This document shows, in pieces, positions 34,801 to 45,993 of a stretch of 64,000 nucleotides of DNA (positions within the stretch are counted from its first letter, which is position 1; every line of letters begins with the position of its first letter). Both the position numbers and the translations under genes were made by a program. Under the pieces are notes generated by a model that did not search any database, was not told the DNA's origin, and saw only the letters and a list, made by a program, of their open reading frames with translations. This DNA comes from Desarmillaria ectypa (lineage: Eukaryota > Basidiomycota > Agaricomycetes > Agaricales > Physalacriaceae): assembly GCA_030407005.1 (NCBI GenBank), contig JAUDYN010000007.1, positions 1,054,001 to 1,118,000 on the forward strand, written 5' to 3'.

Positions 34801-37800
34801 TCCCAGTCTCAGAAGATGCTTGTCGGAGTGCCACCGCCCTTCTTACGTGCACCGTCCCACTCAAAGGTCACGCTGGACCGGAATGGCCGCGTGGATCATG
34901 GCATGAAGTAGATAAGATTCATGAACGTGGCACTTTCAAGGCGTTGGCATGGCTCTTGGAGCGCATCCGTGACGCTGGCAATAATTTCAGCTCGTGGCAA
35001 GACGTAACTTTGCCAGAGGCGCAGTGTAACTGTGAGCGTTGCGCTCCTGCGGCTCCTCACATACAATGGACACAGGTGAACAAGAAAGTCGTCCCTATAG
35101 AGGATCCTGTCGAAGCAGGGGAATACGAACGCAGGCTCAAGAGGAGACCCAGCCCATTCGTCACGCAGTTGAAGCTAACGGAGGACAACACGGGTATCGT
35201 TCGAATCGGGGTCAACATCCCATCTCTTCTTCATCGCGCACTCTCCCGTCTTCCTAAGGCTGGTCGAACTGAAAAGCCGACTCTTTCATGGCGTCTTAAC
35301 ATGAACTTCACTCCTGTTGTCAGCCTGAACCTTCCCAAATTTGTCATCTCCAGCAACAAATTCGACAAGGAGCATGCGCAGCCGCACAGTTTCAAGATTC
35401 CGCTTCGCAAAGAGCAACTCCGATCTTTAGAATGGATGCTGAAGCAAGAGTCTCGAAATGCTGCGCCTTTCATCGAAGAAGAGATCTCAGAGGGCATTCT
35501 GGACCCATTGGGATGGAGAGCAGAAGGACGTGCGCAGCGTCCTGTTCATATCCGTGGTGGCGTACTAGCCGATCAGGTTGGTTACGGAAAGACAGCTATC
35601 ACACTCGGTCTTATTGACTGTGCCGCTAAAGACGTCGAGAAAGAGTTCAATGCCATGGGCCGCATTAAGGGGAAGATTCTCCTAAAGTCAACCCTCATTG
35701 TCGTGCCGCCCCACTTGACAAGGCAATGGGACTCGGAGGTCCGTAAATTTACGAAGAAGGGATTTAAAGTGCTCGTTCTTTCTACCGTATCAAATCTCAA
35801 CTCCGCGACAATCGAGGATTTCCAAGATGCTGACATTGTTGTCGTCGCGTCCAACATTTTCAAGAGTAACGTCTACCTCGACAACCTCCAGCTTCTAGCC
35901 GCGGCCGGTGCTCTTCCTTCGAAAGAGGGCAGGCACTTCAATGCTAACCTACGGAAGGCTCTGGAATCTTTAAAAGCCCAAACCGATCGACTCCAAGACA
36001 AAGGTTCTGAAGCGGTCATGCAAGAAATCCAGGATGGCCAGAAGCGGGGTATGTTTTTACCTAATGCAGCGCTCTTCAATACTGATAATCTGTTCTAGTT
36101 GAAGAGGAAGCGGCACGAATTGCAGCAGCAATTCAGGCGAAGAGATTGAAGGGAAAGTCCTATCGTGATGCGGCTGACCAAAAGGAAGCTGATAAGAAGG
36201 CGGCCCGGGCAGGAAAGGCGAAGTTTCCCCAAAAGTTCAAGAAAGTCGAAGTGGTTATCCCCAGACTCAGCCGAAATGTTTCTTCCGAAGCATCATCTCC
36301 TATGGCTGCGGAGCAGAGCGATTCTGGCGTCAACAAACGGCCGAAGCGCCATGCTGCTGCGTCACGGAAGGTGATCGTCTTATCGGATGACGAGGGAGAT
36401 AGCACTTCCAGCGAAGCTGCTATCATGTCTAAGAAAGTCGGTAGAAAGGCGAAGAAAGTCGATGGAAAGACAAAGAAAGGTGGTCGAAAAAGCAAATGCG
36501 CTGTTTCGGATGACGACGAAGATTTCGAGATGGAGGCCTCAGATGCAGACGGTGACGATGATGGCGAGTCATCGCCCACTTCGGTCCCATCTTCGGATGA
36601 ATACGATGACGAGGAAGACGAGGAAGACGTTTCCAAGAAGCCTTCCAAGAAGCATATTCCGAAGCCGAAACCGAAAGTGCGAAGACCCTCTGTATCTTCT
36701 ACTCCAGCAACAGAAGACGAGGACATGGATGTCGACGAACCTAAGAAACCTGCTAAAAAGCCGATGAAGCGCAAGGCTGGGGATGAGGGCGAACGACCTG
36801 CCAAAAAGCAGAAGCGCGTCGATAATGATCCATGGAAGTTAGAGTCAAAGCCCGTTCGGAAAGATTGGACACAGATGCGTGCGCCTCCTTTGGAAATGTT
36901 CCACTTCGCTCGCAAAGTCGTTGACGAGTATACGTATCTTGATGGGAAAGCGCATTCACTTGTTACCAACTTGACGGCTGAGCGGCATTGGGTTCTCTCC
37001 GGTACTCCGCCGATTCACGACTTTGCTGCTTTGAAGACGATCGCTGCATTCCTGAACATTCATCTTGGCGTAGATGATGACGGAGAAGGTCAGTCCGCTG
37101 AGGTCAAGAGGCGTCGGCGAGAACAGACAGGTATAGTCTCCTATTTCTATAGCAATCATTGCGCCAGCTCATCTTTAATCAGAGGTGGAAAAATTCCACT
37201 CTTTTCAGGAAGTCCATAGTCTTGAGTGGCATGCACATCGGCATGAACTCGGGCAAGCTTTCCTCGACCAATTCGTTCGCCAGGTATGTACCCAGCTGCT
37301 TCCGAGACTCGCAGGATCCTGACGCGATCTCCAGAATATCGCCGAGATTGACGAGATTCCATGGACGGAAAAGGTTGTCGATATCATCCTACCGGCTGCA
37401 GAACGTGCCATCTATTTGGAACTAGAGCATCACTTACGTGCCCTTGATATGACCATCAAACGCGGCAAGAAGACAGAAAGTGACCGAGAGAAACGGCTCG
37501 CCAGATCCCTTGGTGAAAGCAAGTACGTAGATTCATTCCTGGCTGGGAATTCATGTCTGACACGTTACAGATCTGCGGAGGAAGCGTTGCTCAAGCGTTG
37601 TTCACACTTTGATCTGGAAACCTCGAATGACAATGCCATGAAAGCCTGCGACGTCATCGTGGGAGAGCGCCAAAAGCAGCTAGACGAGTGTAAGGCGGAC
37701 CTCCTCAAAGCGGTGAAGGATGGCGTGAAAAGAGAAAAGGGTCTTAGCAACGTCGGAAGTGAATCCATGTTCCACGAGTGGATCCGGGTATGCAGAAGTG

Positions 37801-38796
37801 AAGGCGTTGACGACAAGGAAGCAACCGAGATGGTCATCGAGCTCCTAGACGAGGCTGGCGTTGGTGTCGTAAAGGGCAAAGCAAAGCGAGAGGAGGTTAA
37901 TATCAGCGAGAAGACGAAAGCCCAAGTCTGGGAACATCGTGAGAAGACACATGAAATCCGACGGTTAACGAAGGAGTTGGTTGGTCGAGTCCGTTCCCTT
38001 CGGTATTTTACAGTCGTGCGCGATCTTCAAAAGCAGCGAGAGGAGCCGCTGATTGTGAACTGTCCAAAATGCGAGCGGCAGAAGCTACCGATTAGCGACG
38101 TGGCGGTGCTTTCCTCGTGTGGACATATGGGCTGCTTGGGATGCGTCAGGACGTGCGCTGAGCGGGAAGAGTGCGTTTACGCCGCATCTGGGGCATGCAA
38201 AAGTGCTGCGCGCGTGCTGAATGTGGTCAAAGCCGATACTTTAGGTGTCGACGACGAGGGTCGGGACGGGCAGGGCAAGCACTTTGGGATGAAACTCGAG
38301 AAGGTGGTCAATTTGATCAAGTAAGTTGCCTCATCAATCCTGCCCAAACATCTAATCATCAAGCCCTTTCAGCAAAGAGATACCCAAAAACGAGCGAGTC
38401 CTGGTGTTCGTCCAGTTCCCTGATCTCATGAAAAAGGTGACCGAAGCCTTCACCTATAACAAAATCAAGTTCCTCGAGATTAGGGGAACTGCGCATCAGA
38501 AGAGCAAGAACCTCGAAACATTCCAAAACGAGAGCGAAGAACGCGTGCTTCTTTTGAATGTCATGGACGAAAGCGCTAGTGGGGCTAATCTGACATCAGC
38601 CAATCATGCCATTTTCTTGTCTCCTTTACTTGCACCCTCAAAAGAGATTTACAAGGCTTGCGAGACGCAGGCTGTGGGCCGGCTAGTTCGCTATGGGCAG
38701 GAAAAACACGTTTATGTGTGGAGATTCCTGACGATGAATACTGTCGACGAGGATATTTATAAGCAAAGGAGGGATGTCCAGCTAACGACATCATGA
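31842..38796 (+). CDS. DNA (cytosine-5) methyltransferase fused to SNF2/RING helicase (DNMT-Rad8 / DNMT5-like)
   Basis: Ten exons (31842-32314, 32363-32961, 33015-33144, 33194-34673, 34749-36048, 36099-37130, 37183-37283, 37335-37522, 37571-38320, 38373-38796), 2,158 residues. Order: PIP box Q11-x-x-I14-x-x-F17-F18; methylase motif I RVATMCSGTES (89-99); motif IV GTSCVDYSNLN with catalytic C181; ENV at 222; RTRVYLMA; GNAMSTTVVGS. Next come a Cys-rich CKDCGTPYCKKCGG cluster, SNF2 Walker A DQVGYGKT (K about 1175), a roughly 250-residue Lys/Asp/Glu-rich insertion, motif II DEYT (1603), LSGTPP, a RING from C1932, and helicase motif VI QAVGRLVRYGQ (2117-2127). All catalytic motifs are intact. Known relatives couple ATP-driven remodelling to CpG methylation; maintenance activity here is inferred. 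Confidence 0.93.
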
Positions 38797-39024
38797 CGTT
38801 GGTAACCTAGCTGTCTTGTATAACATTCTCATTTTTGTACACTAATACATCATACTGGTTCAAGTGTGAAGGTAAAAATTCTGATGGCGGAGCTTCTTCG
38901 GGACCCTGAACGGACCACTACGGTAATCGGAATAACGTATCCTTTTTCATGTCTGAAGCGCAGGATCCGCCAAGTATATATACGTCAATCGGACGCTGTA
39001 CAGAACGTCCTCGCCCTCTTCCTC

Positions 39025-40589
39025 ATGTCCGGCTCTGAAGTCGCAATAGCCGAATTGTAAGTCTTTCCCACTTTCCTCATGTTGCTTAGCACTTAACCTG
39101 CACCAAGAACAGGACCGCTGGTACGCGCCAGTATCGTCGAGCGTCGTCTCAATAACCTAACCCACGTCTCATAGCTGTTAGGCCATTTCTTCAACTGGGG
39201 ACTATTTGGCGCATTAACAGTCCAAGCATGTCAGTCACACTTTCCCCTCGATCCCTCGATCGTGTTTACCCTAGCACATAGACATATATTACCTCGCCTT
39301 CCCCCACGACAGATGGGTACCGAAAACTATTGTCGCGGTAGCGTACACCTTGGAGTTCCTGCAGACTATCCTCGCGACACGGGATGCCTTTCGGAATTTT
39401 GGCACGGGATGGGGCAATATGGATGACCTGGACAAGGTTGGCTGGTTATGGTTTAGTGTGCCGGTGATGAGCTCTATCAGTGCGTCGTCTGACTATCAAA
39501 TTTCAACCAAGTAGCTCATGACGTATCACCAGTTAGTGTTTCTGCCCAAATATTCTTTGCTTGGCGAATATGGATGTTTAGTGAGAAGTGGTGGCTACCT
39601 ACACTCGTCGTCCTGGTATATGTTTTGGTCGACCTTTGTGATATACCTCCTGACGAATCATCCTTATTTTAGCTGGCTATCATGGAAGGCATTGCTGGCA
39701 TATGGTTCGTAAAGGACTCGTAGCTTTGGAACCTTGATAACGAAATACTCTATAGGTCAGGTGTTTCTGCCCACTTCATCGGAATCTTTTCCAAGGTCCA
39801 GGAGCATAACGAAAAGACAACCGTGGTCCGTAGAACTTGTCTGTAGCGTCAAAGGTTGTCGTCATTGACAGTCACCTCTAGGTCTGGTTGGGGGGGACCG
39901 CACTCTGCGACGTGATCATCGCGGCAAGCATGATCTACTATCTCACCCGGTCAAAGAGCGGGTTCCGATCTACTAATGTTATCCTCGCCAAATTTGTCAG
40001 GATAACGGTGGAAACGGGCGCTGTGTGTGCGACTTTTGCGATTCTAGACTTGGTTTTCTTCATTGCGTATAAGCATAACAACTATCACCTTGCCCCTTCC
40101 ATTGCGCTCTCTAAATTATACTCCAACAGTCTCCTAGTGGTGAGTTATTTTCACCGTTGCCACTGTCTTGATCTTGTCTATGTGCTCATGGAGTAAACCA
40201 GGTATTTAATGCCCGTATACGCTTCGTCGGCGGAAGGGACATCGGCAACGCATCAGACGACTATTCACTATCATTCACAACCACCTCATTCAACGCCACC
40301 GCATCTGGCACCGTACCCATACACCGGCACAGCAGAGCGCCACATCATACCATATCCGTCTCCGCCCAAGAAACGACGACATCCGGGACATCCCAATCTA
40401 ATCTTGATCTAGAATTGGACAATAATGTAGGTTTTTTTTGCTTCTGTCTCTTTCATTTCTCCATAAAACCCGTCTTCGTTTTTCTAGACCGTCACCAAGT
40501 TCCGGAATGAAAGTGATGATCCACTAGCAGAAAAAGAACAACACCCAGAAGCGTCACGACATGGAAGAAGTGCTGAGCTGTACCCATGA
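39025..40589 (+). CDS. Seven-helix integral membrane protein, DUF6534 family
   Basis: Ten exons (39025-39056, 39108-39120, 39175-39229, 39282-39479, 39533-39615, 39673-39704, 39756-39825, 39882-40139, 40202-40426, 40488-40589), 355 residues. The sequence follows the mushroom family closely: TGPLLLGHFFNWGLFGALTV, YIYYLAFPHDRW, LEFLQTILATRDAF, VSAQIFFAWRIWM, VWLGGTALCDVIIAASMIYY, VRITVETGAVCATFAILDL and KLYSNSLLVVFNARIR. Seven hydrophobic segments are followed by a Ser/Thr-rich cytosolic tail. The function of the family is unknown; a receptor-like role is often guessed from topology alone. Exon 2 is a 13-nt microexon, and without it the N-terminal helix is out of frame. Confidence 0.87.
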
Positions 40590-42005
40590 ACTGTTATCAT
40601 TATTATCCCATTGTATATACCCTCATGTTAACCCGGAGGTCTGGTTTGATTCGCCACGAAGAACCGTCTGTTGGTAACGTACACGATTCGAATAAGCCAT
40701 GTCTCGCAGAATGGCGGCACAGAATTTCGATGCCCGCCCGATGACCGAATCAGAAAAAGATTCTTATACGCCACATCACCCTACGACGCGGGCCTATGAT
40801 ATTCGTATTCATTTTTAACGAAGCGGATGATGGCGGCCCGAGACAACAAACTTGATACGTCGCGGCTAATTCTACTTGCACGAGAAACCCGCGGAGAATA
40901 TCAAAGCCGATCAAACACGAGACGGGCTTGAATAAAATTCGAGAGCCACTCAAAGGGATCGGCAGCTCTAATCAGAGTGAATAAGACTAAGATACTTACT
41001 GAGCCCGAAGCAGATTCCGGCAGATGAACAAACCGTGACGATCCGGCTACAACCCTTGAGTGCTGTGTAATATGTAAGTGGTATGCTAGGTCTTCTGGGA
41101 AAGAAGCACGTCCAATGCATCCGCGACATGAGGCGAAATATCACTATCTCCACCTTCTGGGTAGAAAACGTCTAGGAGAGACCATCTGCCGCCAAGCACG
41201 AATTAATGAGTCTCGGCTTGGTTGATGCGATAAAGACGTGGGACGAGTCATGCTGTCATGTCTGGACATATATAAATTTGCAGGCAGTTGACATGACTTT
41301 TTTTTTACGAGAACGCCTAAAATACAAGGGAACTGGCGATTCAGTCAAAGAAGAATGGATGGATGGATGCTTGCCGCCGCCACAATCATACATACATACA
41401 CTTGCCCCCTCCTCAATCCGGAAACAAGCAACTTTGTCGGTCGTAATGTATGATTCAATTGAAGAAACAAGCGAACAGATATCATCGACACCGGATCGTG
41501 ATAAATAAGAACGCAGCGGTAAGCGAAATGCGACTCTCGGATGTTGCAGTAGGATCAGATACTAGTAGCAGGTGGATGGCTCGTTGTCAGGTCTAGATCG
41601 CAGAGCACACATTCCCAAATGCAAACTCGAAGCCCAGCAGCGCGTGGTGGCAAAAAAAAAATAATACCAGCACAAAGGAGGTCCGTGATAAAGTTCCGAG
41701 CGTCAGATCTTTATAACCTTTCGTACTAGGAACAAGAGATCAGAAGGCCTTGTTAGAAATAAAAAGGTCAGCGTTGAGATATTCAAGGGGTACGACAAAC
41801 GGATCAGCGTGATATTGAGAAGAAAAAAGTTGGAGTGGCAAATCGATTGACCGGCCTGAAATACCTTACAGAATACAACGAGCAATCGGCATACAAGATA
41901 TCGTCACTGGCCAGAAGGTTTCCAGCACTGCGAATTCTTGGGCAACGTTGGTGAAATATATACTTGAAGTTAATTCTGGTAATACACATTATTTTACACT
42001 ATATG
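40590..42005. other. 1.4 kb intergenic between convergent genes
   Basis: Both flanking genes end here. Short frames only (the longest is 100 codons, 41206-41508); no motif found. Confidence 0.5.
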
Positions 42006-43167
42006 TTATATACGAAAGACATCAAGTCTGCTATCCCATGCACAAGTAGCGAGAACACCCTCATCGTACAAAGACCACCCACAACCAACAACAAACTCGG
42101 TATGAGGGTCATGTATATACACCAACCTATCCTTATTCCACCTATCACAAAAACAGTTTAGTACTCAGCAAAGACCAAAAAAAAAAATAAAAGAGCCCAA
42201 CTGACACTCTACACGTCATATCATAACTCGCACTCGCCAGTACATCCGGAGCATGCGGACTCCACTGTACCTTGCGCACCGCATACTCATGACCAGGCAA
42301 ATGCGCCTCACACGCACCCCCAACCTCTGCACCCGCACTCGCACCCAACTTGACCATCCTACAATCCCACACTCTCACAGCCTTGTCTACCGTCCCGCTC
42401 GCCAACACGAACGGGCGGTACTTGTTCCAATCGAGCGAGAGAACCTCGGTTCCTGATACGGGGACGGTGAGGGCGGCAGCGGTGAGGGGGGCAGTGAAGG
42501 AGTTGGTGGAGGGGGCGTAGGAGGGGGAGCGGAGGTCAAAGATCTTCATGGTACCGTCGGTGGAGCAGGTGGCGAGGACGGAGGGCTGGTGAGGGGAGAA
42601 TAGGGCTTGGTAGACGCATGCATGGTGTGCGTGGAGCGTTTGGACTGAGCGAGGGCGGTCCGGGGTCCACTATAAAGGGATCAGAAAGGGGAATTGATTG
42701 GGACGGAGCAACATACGAGTTTGACGTTACCGTCCCATGAAGACGAGGCAAACGTATCTTTTTGGATATTTGACCAGTCAACAGAGAATACTTCCCGGGT
42801 ATGTTCTTGCCATGAAGCAATAGCGAAATTGTTCAGCATGATATCCCAAAGTCGAATCGAACCGTCTCCTGAAGCGGTAACGATTTGGTTCTCATGTATT
42901 TCGGACCAGGCAACGTCGTATAATCCGTCTTGTGTCTCGAAGCTGTGTCCTTATCAGTACCGTTGAAAACCCTTCTAGTAAATTTATTTACAACTTGTCT
43001 ACATGTAAATCAGGCGTGGTAGACACAATGTGAAGACGTCCATTGCCGACCAAACCAAAGTTGGCAGAAGAAGCGAGGGCGATGCGATTGTTGTGAAATG
43101 GAGACCATTGGAGAGAGTAGTGAGCGAAACCCGGTGTTTGGAGTACGGCTGGCGGTGGTTTACGCAT
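42006..43167 (-). CDS. PEX7: Peroxisomal PTS2 import receptor, WD40 protein
   Basis: Four exons (43167-42992, 42942-42717, 42669-42206, 42141-42006), 333 residues, a normal length for Pex7. It binds N-terminal PTS2 signals in the cytosol and carries cargo to the peroxisomal docking complex. WD40 blades can be followed: VTASGDGSIRLWD, FASSSWDGNVKLWTPDRP, LATCSTDGTMKIFDLRSP, LASGTVDKAVRVWD, LASASYDMTCRVWN and VLATCAWDSRLDVFR. The N-terminal SLQWSPFHNNRIALASSANF is typical. The last exon is easily missed: without splicing 42205-42142 the protein seems to end in a junk tail after blade 5. The ATG is only 51 bp from the stop of PAN6 on the same strand. Confidence 0.94.
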
Positions 43168-43218
43168 GACGGTGGGTGATTAAGGTCCGGCTAATAGAAC
43201 GCGCTAATGAGTTGCCGG

Positions 43219-44246
43219 CTAACCCCATATTTTATTCGCATTTCCTAAAATAATATTATCTATTAACCGTGTCGTATTCACCCACACTGCACCGCTCAAA
43301 ATAACAGGATCGCCTGTAGCCCTCGATGCCCCATCCAGCGATTCGAACGTCTCTGGGTCGTTCATCTCCACATAATCAAGTCGTACCCCCGGCGCATCTC
43401 GTATCACTTTTACAGCTTTCTCAACACACTCTGCCTTGGTCAATCCCGCGTTCCATGCCTTTTCTGCCACCTGGAGAGCTGTATACAACTTTGGAGCTAC
43501 TAATCGCGCTTTAGGTGATAAATAAGTGTTGCGCGACGAGAGTGCAAGGCCATCAGTGTCGTCCCGGCGCGTAGGTACGATATGCAGATTCTCCGGAGTA
43601 GGATGGGATAAGAGAAGATCGCGGCACATCCGTCGTAGAAGAAGAGCTTGTTGGATATCCTTTTGCCCAAAATATGTTTTTGTTGGCTATGGAAAATGTT
43701 AGATCAGAATTAGAGCAAGAATACGAGTAATAACCTCTATGGCATTGAACAGTTTGGTCACAACCGTTGCGACTCCACGGAAGAACAAAGGCCTACTCTT
43801 TCCCTCCATCTCGTCTCCGAATCCTTTCACTTCGACAAACGCCCCTTTCTGAGCGGCAGGGTCCTGGGTGATACCAGAAGGGTACATCTCCTTTACCGTA
43901 GGCGCAAACACTGCAGAGACCCTCCGACCCTCGACCCTCTGCTCCGACAAGAGCTTCAGATCATTCTCCAGCGTCTTTGGGTACGTATCCAGGTCCTCGT
44001 GCGGCGCAAACTGGGCAGGATTGACAAAGATGGAGAGCACAGTGAGGTCGTTTTCTTGTAATGACCGTCGGACTGTCGTCCGATCAGAGTTAGCTTAGTG
44101 ACGATGGGGCAAGACGCACCCAAGCTGAGGTGCCCGTCGTGCAGAGCGCCCATGGTCGCGACGTACCCAACAGATTTGTGAGCATCTCGCGCTGCCTGGC
44201 GCCATTGTCGATAAGAGGCGACAGTATTGAACTTGGACAAAGTCAT
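43219..44246 (-). CDS. PAN6: Pantoate-beta-alanine ligase (pantothenate synthetase)
   Basis: Three exons (44246-44120, 44072-43735, 43686-43219), 310 residues. It joins pantoate and beta-alanine with ATP to make pantothenate, the precursor of CoA. The nucleotidyltransferase HxGH-like motif is MGALHDGHLSL (H36, H39). Further landmarks are LSIFVNPAQF, PLFFRGVATVVTKLFN, TYFGQKDIQQALLLRRM and LSSRNTYLS (the KMSKS-like loop). The start is the MTLSKF methionine; an upstream in-frame extension would run into RRP42 on the opposite strand. Divergent from RRP42 (58 bp) and directly upstream of PEX7 (51 bp). Confidence 0.95.
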
Positions 44247-44304
44247 CTGGCCGAAATTACGTAAGATGAAGGGAATGAGATCATACCCAATCAGGACTTG
44301 CTTC
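44247..44304. promoter_or_regulatory. 58-bp divergent promoter, PAN6 / RRP42
   Basis: The two start codons face away from each other across 58 bp. Leaders must be extremely short or transcription must begin inside the opposite gene. No TATA box is visible. Confidence 0.55.
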
Positions 44305-45264
44305 ATGTCCATATCCAAAGCAGAAAAATCATACATCCAAACCGGCCTCCTTTCCGACCCTCCGAGGAGACAAGACGGCCGGTCCCTCCTCGACTTTCGT
44401 TCCATCGCACTCGAAACCGGCGTCGCCCCACTCGCCAACGGCAGCGCCCGCTTACTCATCGCCGACGGCACCGAGGTCCTCGCCGCAACAAAACTTCAAG
44501 TCGAAGATCACACAATCCAAAAAATAATTTGCACCGTAACTTGTTCACCGACGGCCTACCCTCAGCTCTCCCCTCCCGCCCTCGACGACCTCCAAACAGA
44601 CCTCACCGCCCTCCTCCATACTACACTCTCACAACATTGCCCCAAAAACCTTACCATCCTTCCCGGAAAAAAATCCTGGGTCCTTCACCTCGACGTCCTA
44701 GTCCTCTCTGATGCCGGGAACCTTTACGATGCGCTATTCATGGCCGCTCGCGCAGCACTCTGGGATACCAAAGTGCCGAGGACGCGTGCCGTCGAGTACA
44801 AGGCGCAGAAAGACAGCGGGTTCGACACACATACGGTTCCCACAGACTTTGAATTACCGGATTATTGGGATGAGGGCGAGGTCCTCGCGGGGAGGGACAC
44901 CTGGCCTGTTTGCATAACCCTCAACATCGAATCACCATCCGTGCACTACCTCGATGCGATTCTCCAAGAAGAAGCATCCACCTCCCTCCGCTTACTCCTC
45001 ATATTCTCTTTCCCCGACATCGGCCCTACCACCCTCCAGGGGATGCGCACACTTGGCTCGGGCGACCTCAAGCTACCACAGATTAAATCATTATTGACGG
45101 TAGGCTCGTTCACCCTTTGTTTCGCAGAGTGTAATTGATGATACCTCTCCAAGGACGGCGAAAAATACGCACGGGAGATCATGCTAGCGTTGAATGCGAA
45201 ACTCGAAGAAGAAGATCTCAGGCGGAGCCAAAAGGCCCGGGATCGGTTTAAGCAGCGGTTTTAG
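44305..45264 (+). CDS. RRP42: Exosome core subunit Rrp42 (RNase PH fold)
   Basis: Two exons (44305-45099, 45154-45264), 301 residues. The opening AEKSYIQTGL and RQDGRSLLDFRSIALETGVA, then ANGSARLLIADGTEVLAATK, are the RNase PH-type N-terminus shared by Rrp42/Rrp45-class exosome ring proteins. VLHLDVLVLSDAGNLYDALF and ARAALWDTKVPRTRAV follow, and the protein ends in a charged helix (LEEEDLRRSQKARDRFKQRF). As a ring subunit it is structural in 3'-5' RNA decay. Rrp42 is preferred over Rrp43/Rrp45 because of the SISKAEKSYI start and length. Confidence 0.88.
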
Positions 45265-45425
45265 TCTCACGTTTATTTGTACCAGAAGAAAAATGACGGG
45301 ATCAACTGTCTGAAAAATTTCGACTACCCTAAACGTATCCTCAGAACACATGAAGATTCGCCAACCTACCTCTATACATGCCAGATGGGGTGGAATCAGC
45401 GAGGAGGTAGCCTTGCCGTCGGCCT

Positions 45426-45690
45426 ACATCTCCAGATCCATCCCTTTGTCCATGAAATTCTTACCTTCTGGAGAGCGGACTCTCTTTGAGAAGGATATTC
45501 TTAAGACGGCCTGATCTTAACTTGGACTTTCGAGAGGGCGAGCGGTTCCTGGTACCGCAGTCATGGCATAAAAAGTAGAAGAAAACTAATTGGTCAATGC
45601 TCAGTCCTCTTGATGCCCATGTTACGAGATCCAAGAGATCGTCTCTTGTGTTCAATAACTTATTAGAGAAGTAAACGATTGTGGTTCTAA
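45426..45690. repeat. Dispersed repeat, copy A
   Basis: Shares ordered blocks with copy B at 50.9-51.3 kb, both on the plus strand: GATCCCTTTGTCCATGAA-like, a GGAGAGYGGACTCTCT block, GGCCTG(A/T)TCTTAACTTG, AGAAAACTRATTGGYC and TCTCTTGTGTTCAATAACTT. The copies are diverged and copy B is longer. Minus-strand frames give similar peptides (YFSNKLLNTRDDLLDL and YFSGKLLNTRDQLLNL). The element type is unknown. Confidence 0.7.
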
Positions 45691-45993
45691 CAGAGCCGTA
45701 GAATTTAAAATCGTCCCGAGTGTCCATTATCGAGACTCATATTGTTAACGTATGTGTCCCACTCCACGCAGCTATAAATTACGTACATTAGCAAACATTT
45801 TCCGAGAGATAGTAACAGCTCACCTAAATCCTGGAGGCGCAGTGGTCCACGTATCGATCGTGCCTAACCCCCCTGATTTTGGAATGTCGAAGAACAACGA
45901 CTGGGACGAGTCCTCATTCCTTAGGTCCAAGGGCTCCGCGTGGGTCGCTAGATAATTGTTCCAGTATGCTGGATCTGTTAGAAGCCAACTCTC

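Noticed and set aside
36160..36969. 269-codon minus-strand frame opposite the methyltransferase gene
   Set aside because: Phe/Ser-rich mirror of the Lys/Glu-rich insertion; composition is explained entirely by the sense strand.
42145..42210. Apparent C-terminal truncation of PEX7 with a Phe-rich tail
   Set aside because: Splicing 42205-42142 gives a complete final blade (TEFVVGCGWSLYDEGVL) and a normal stop.
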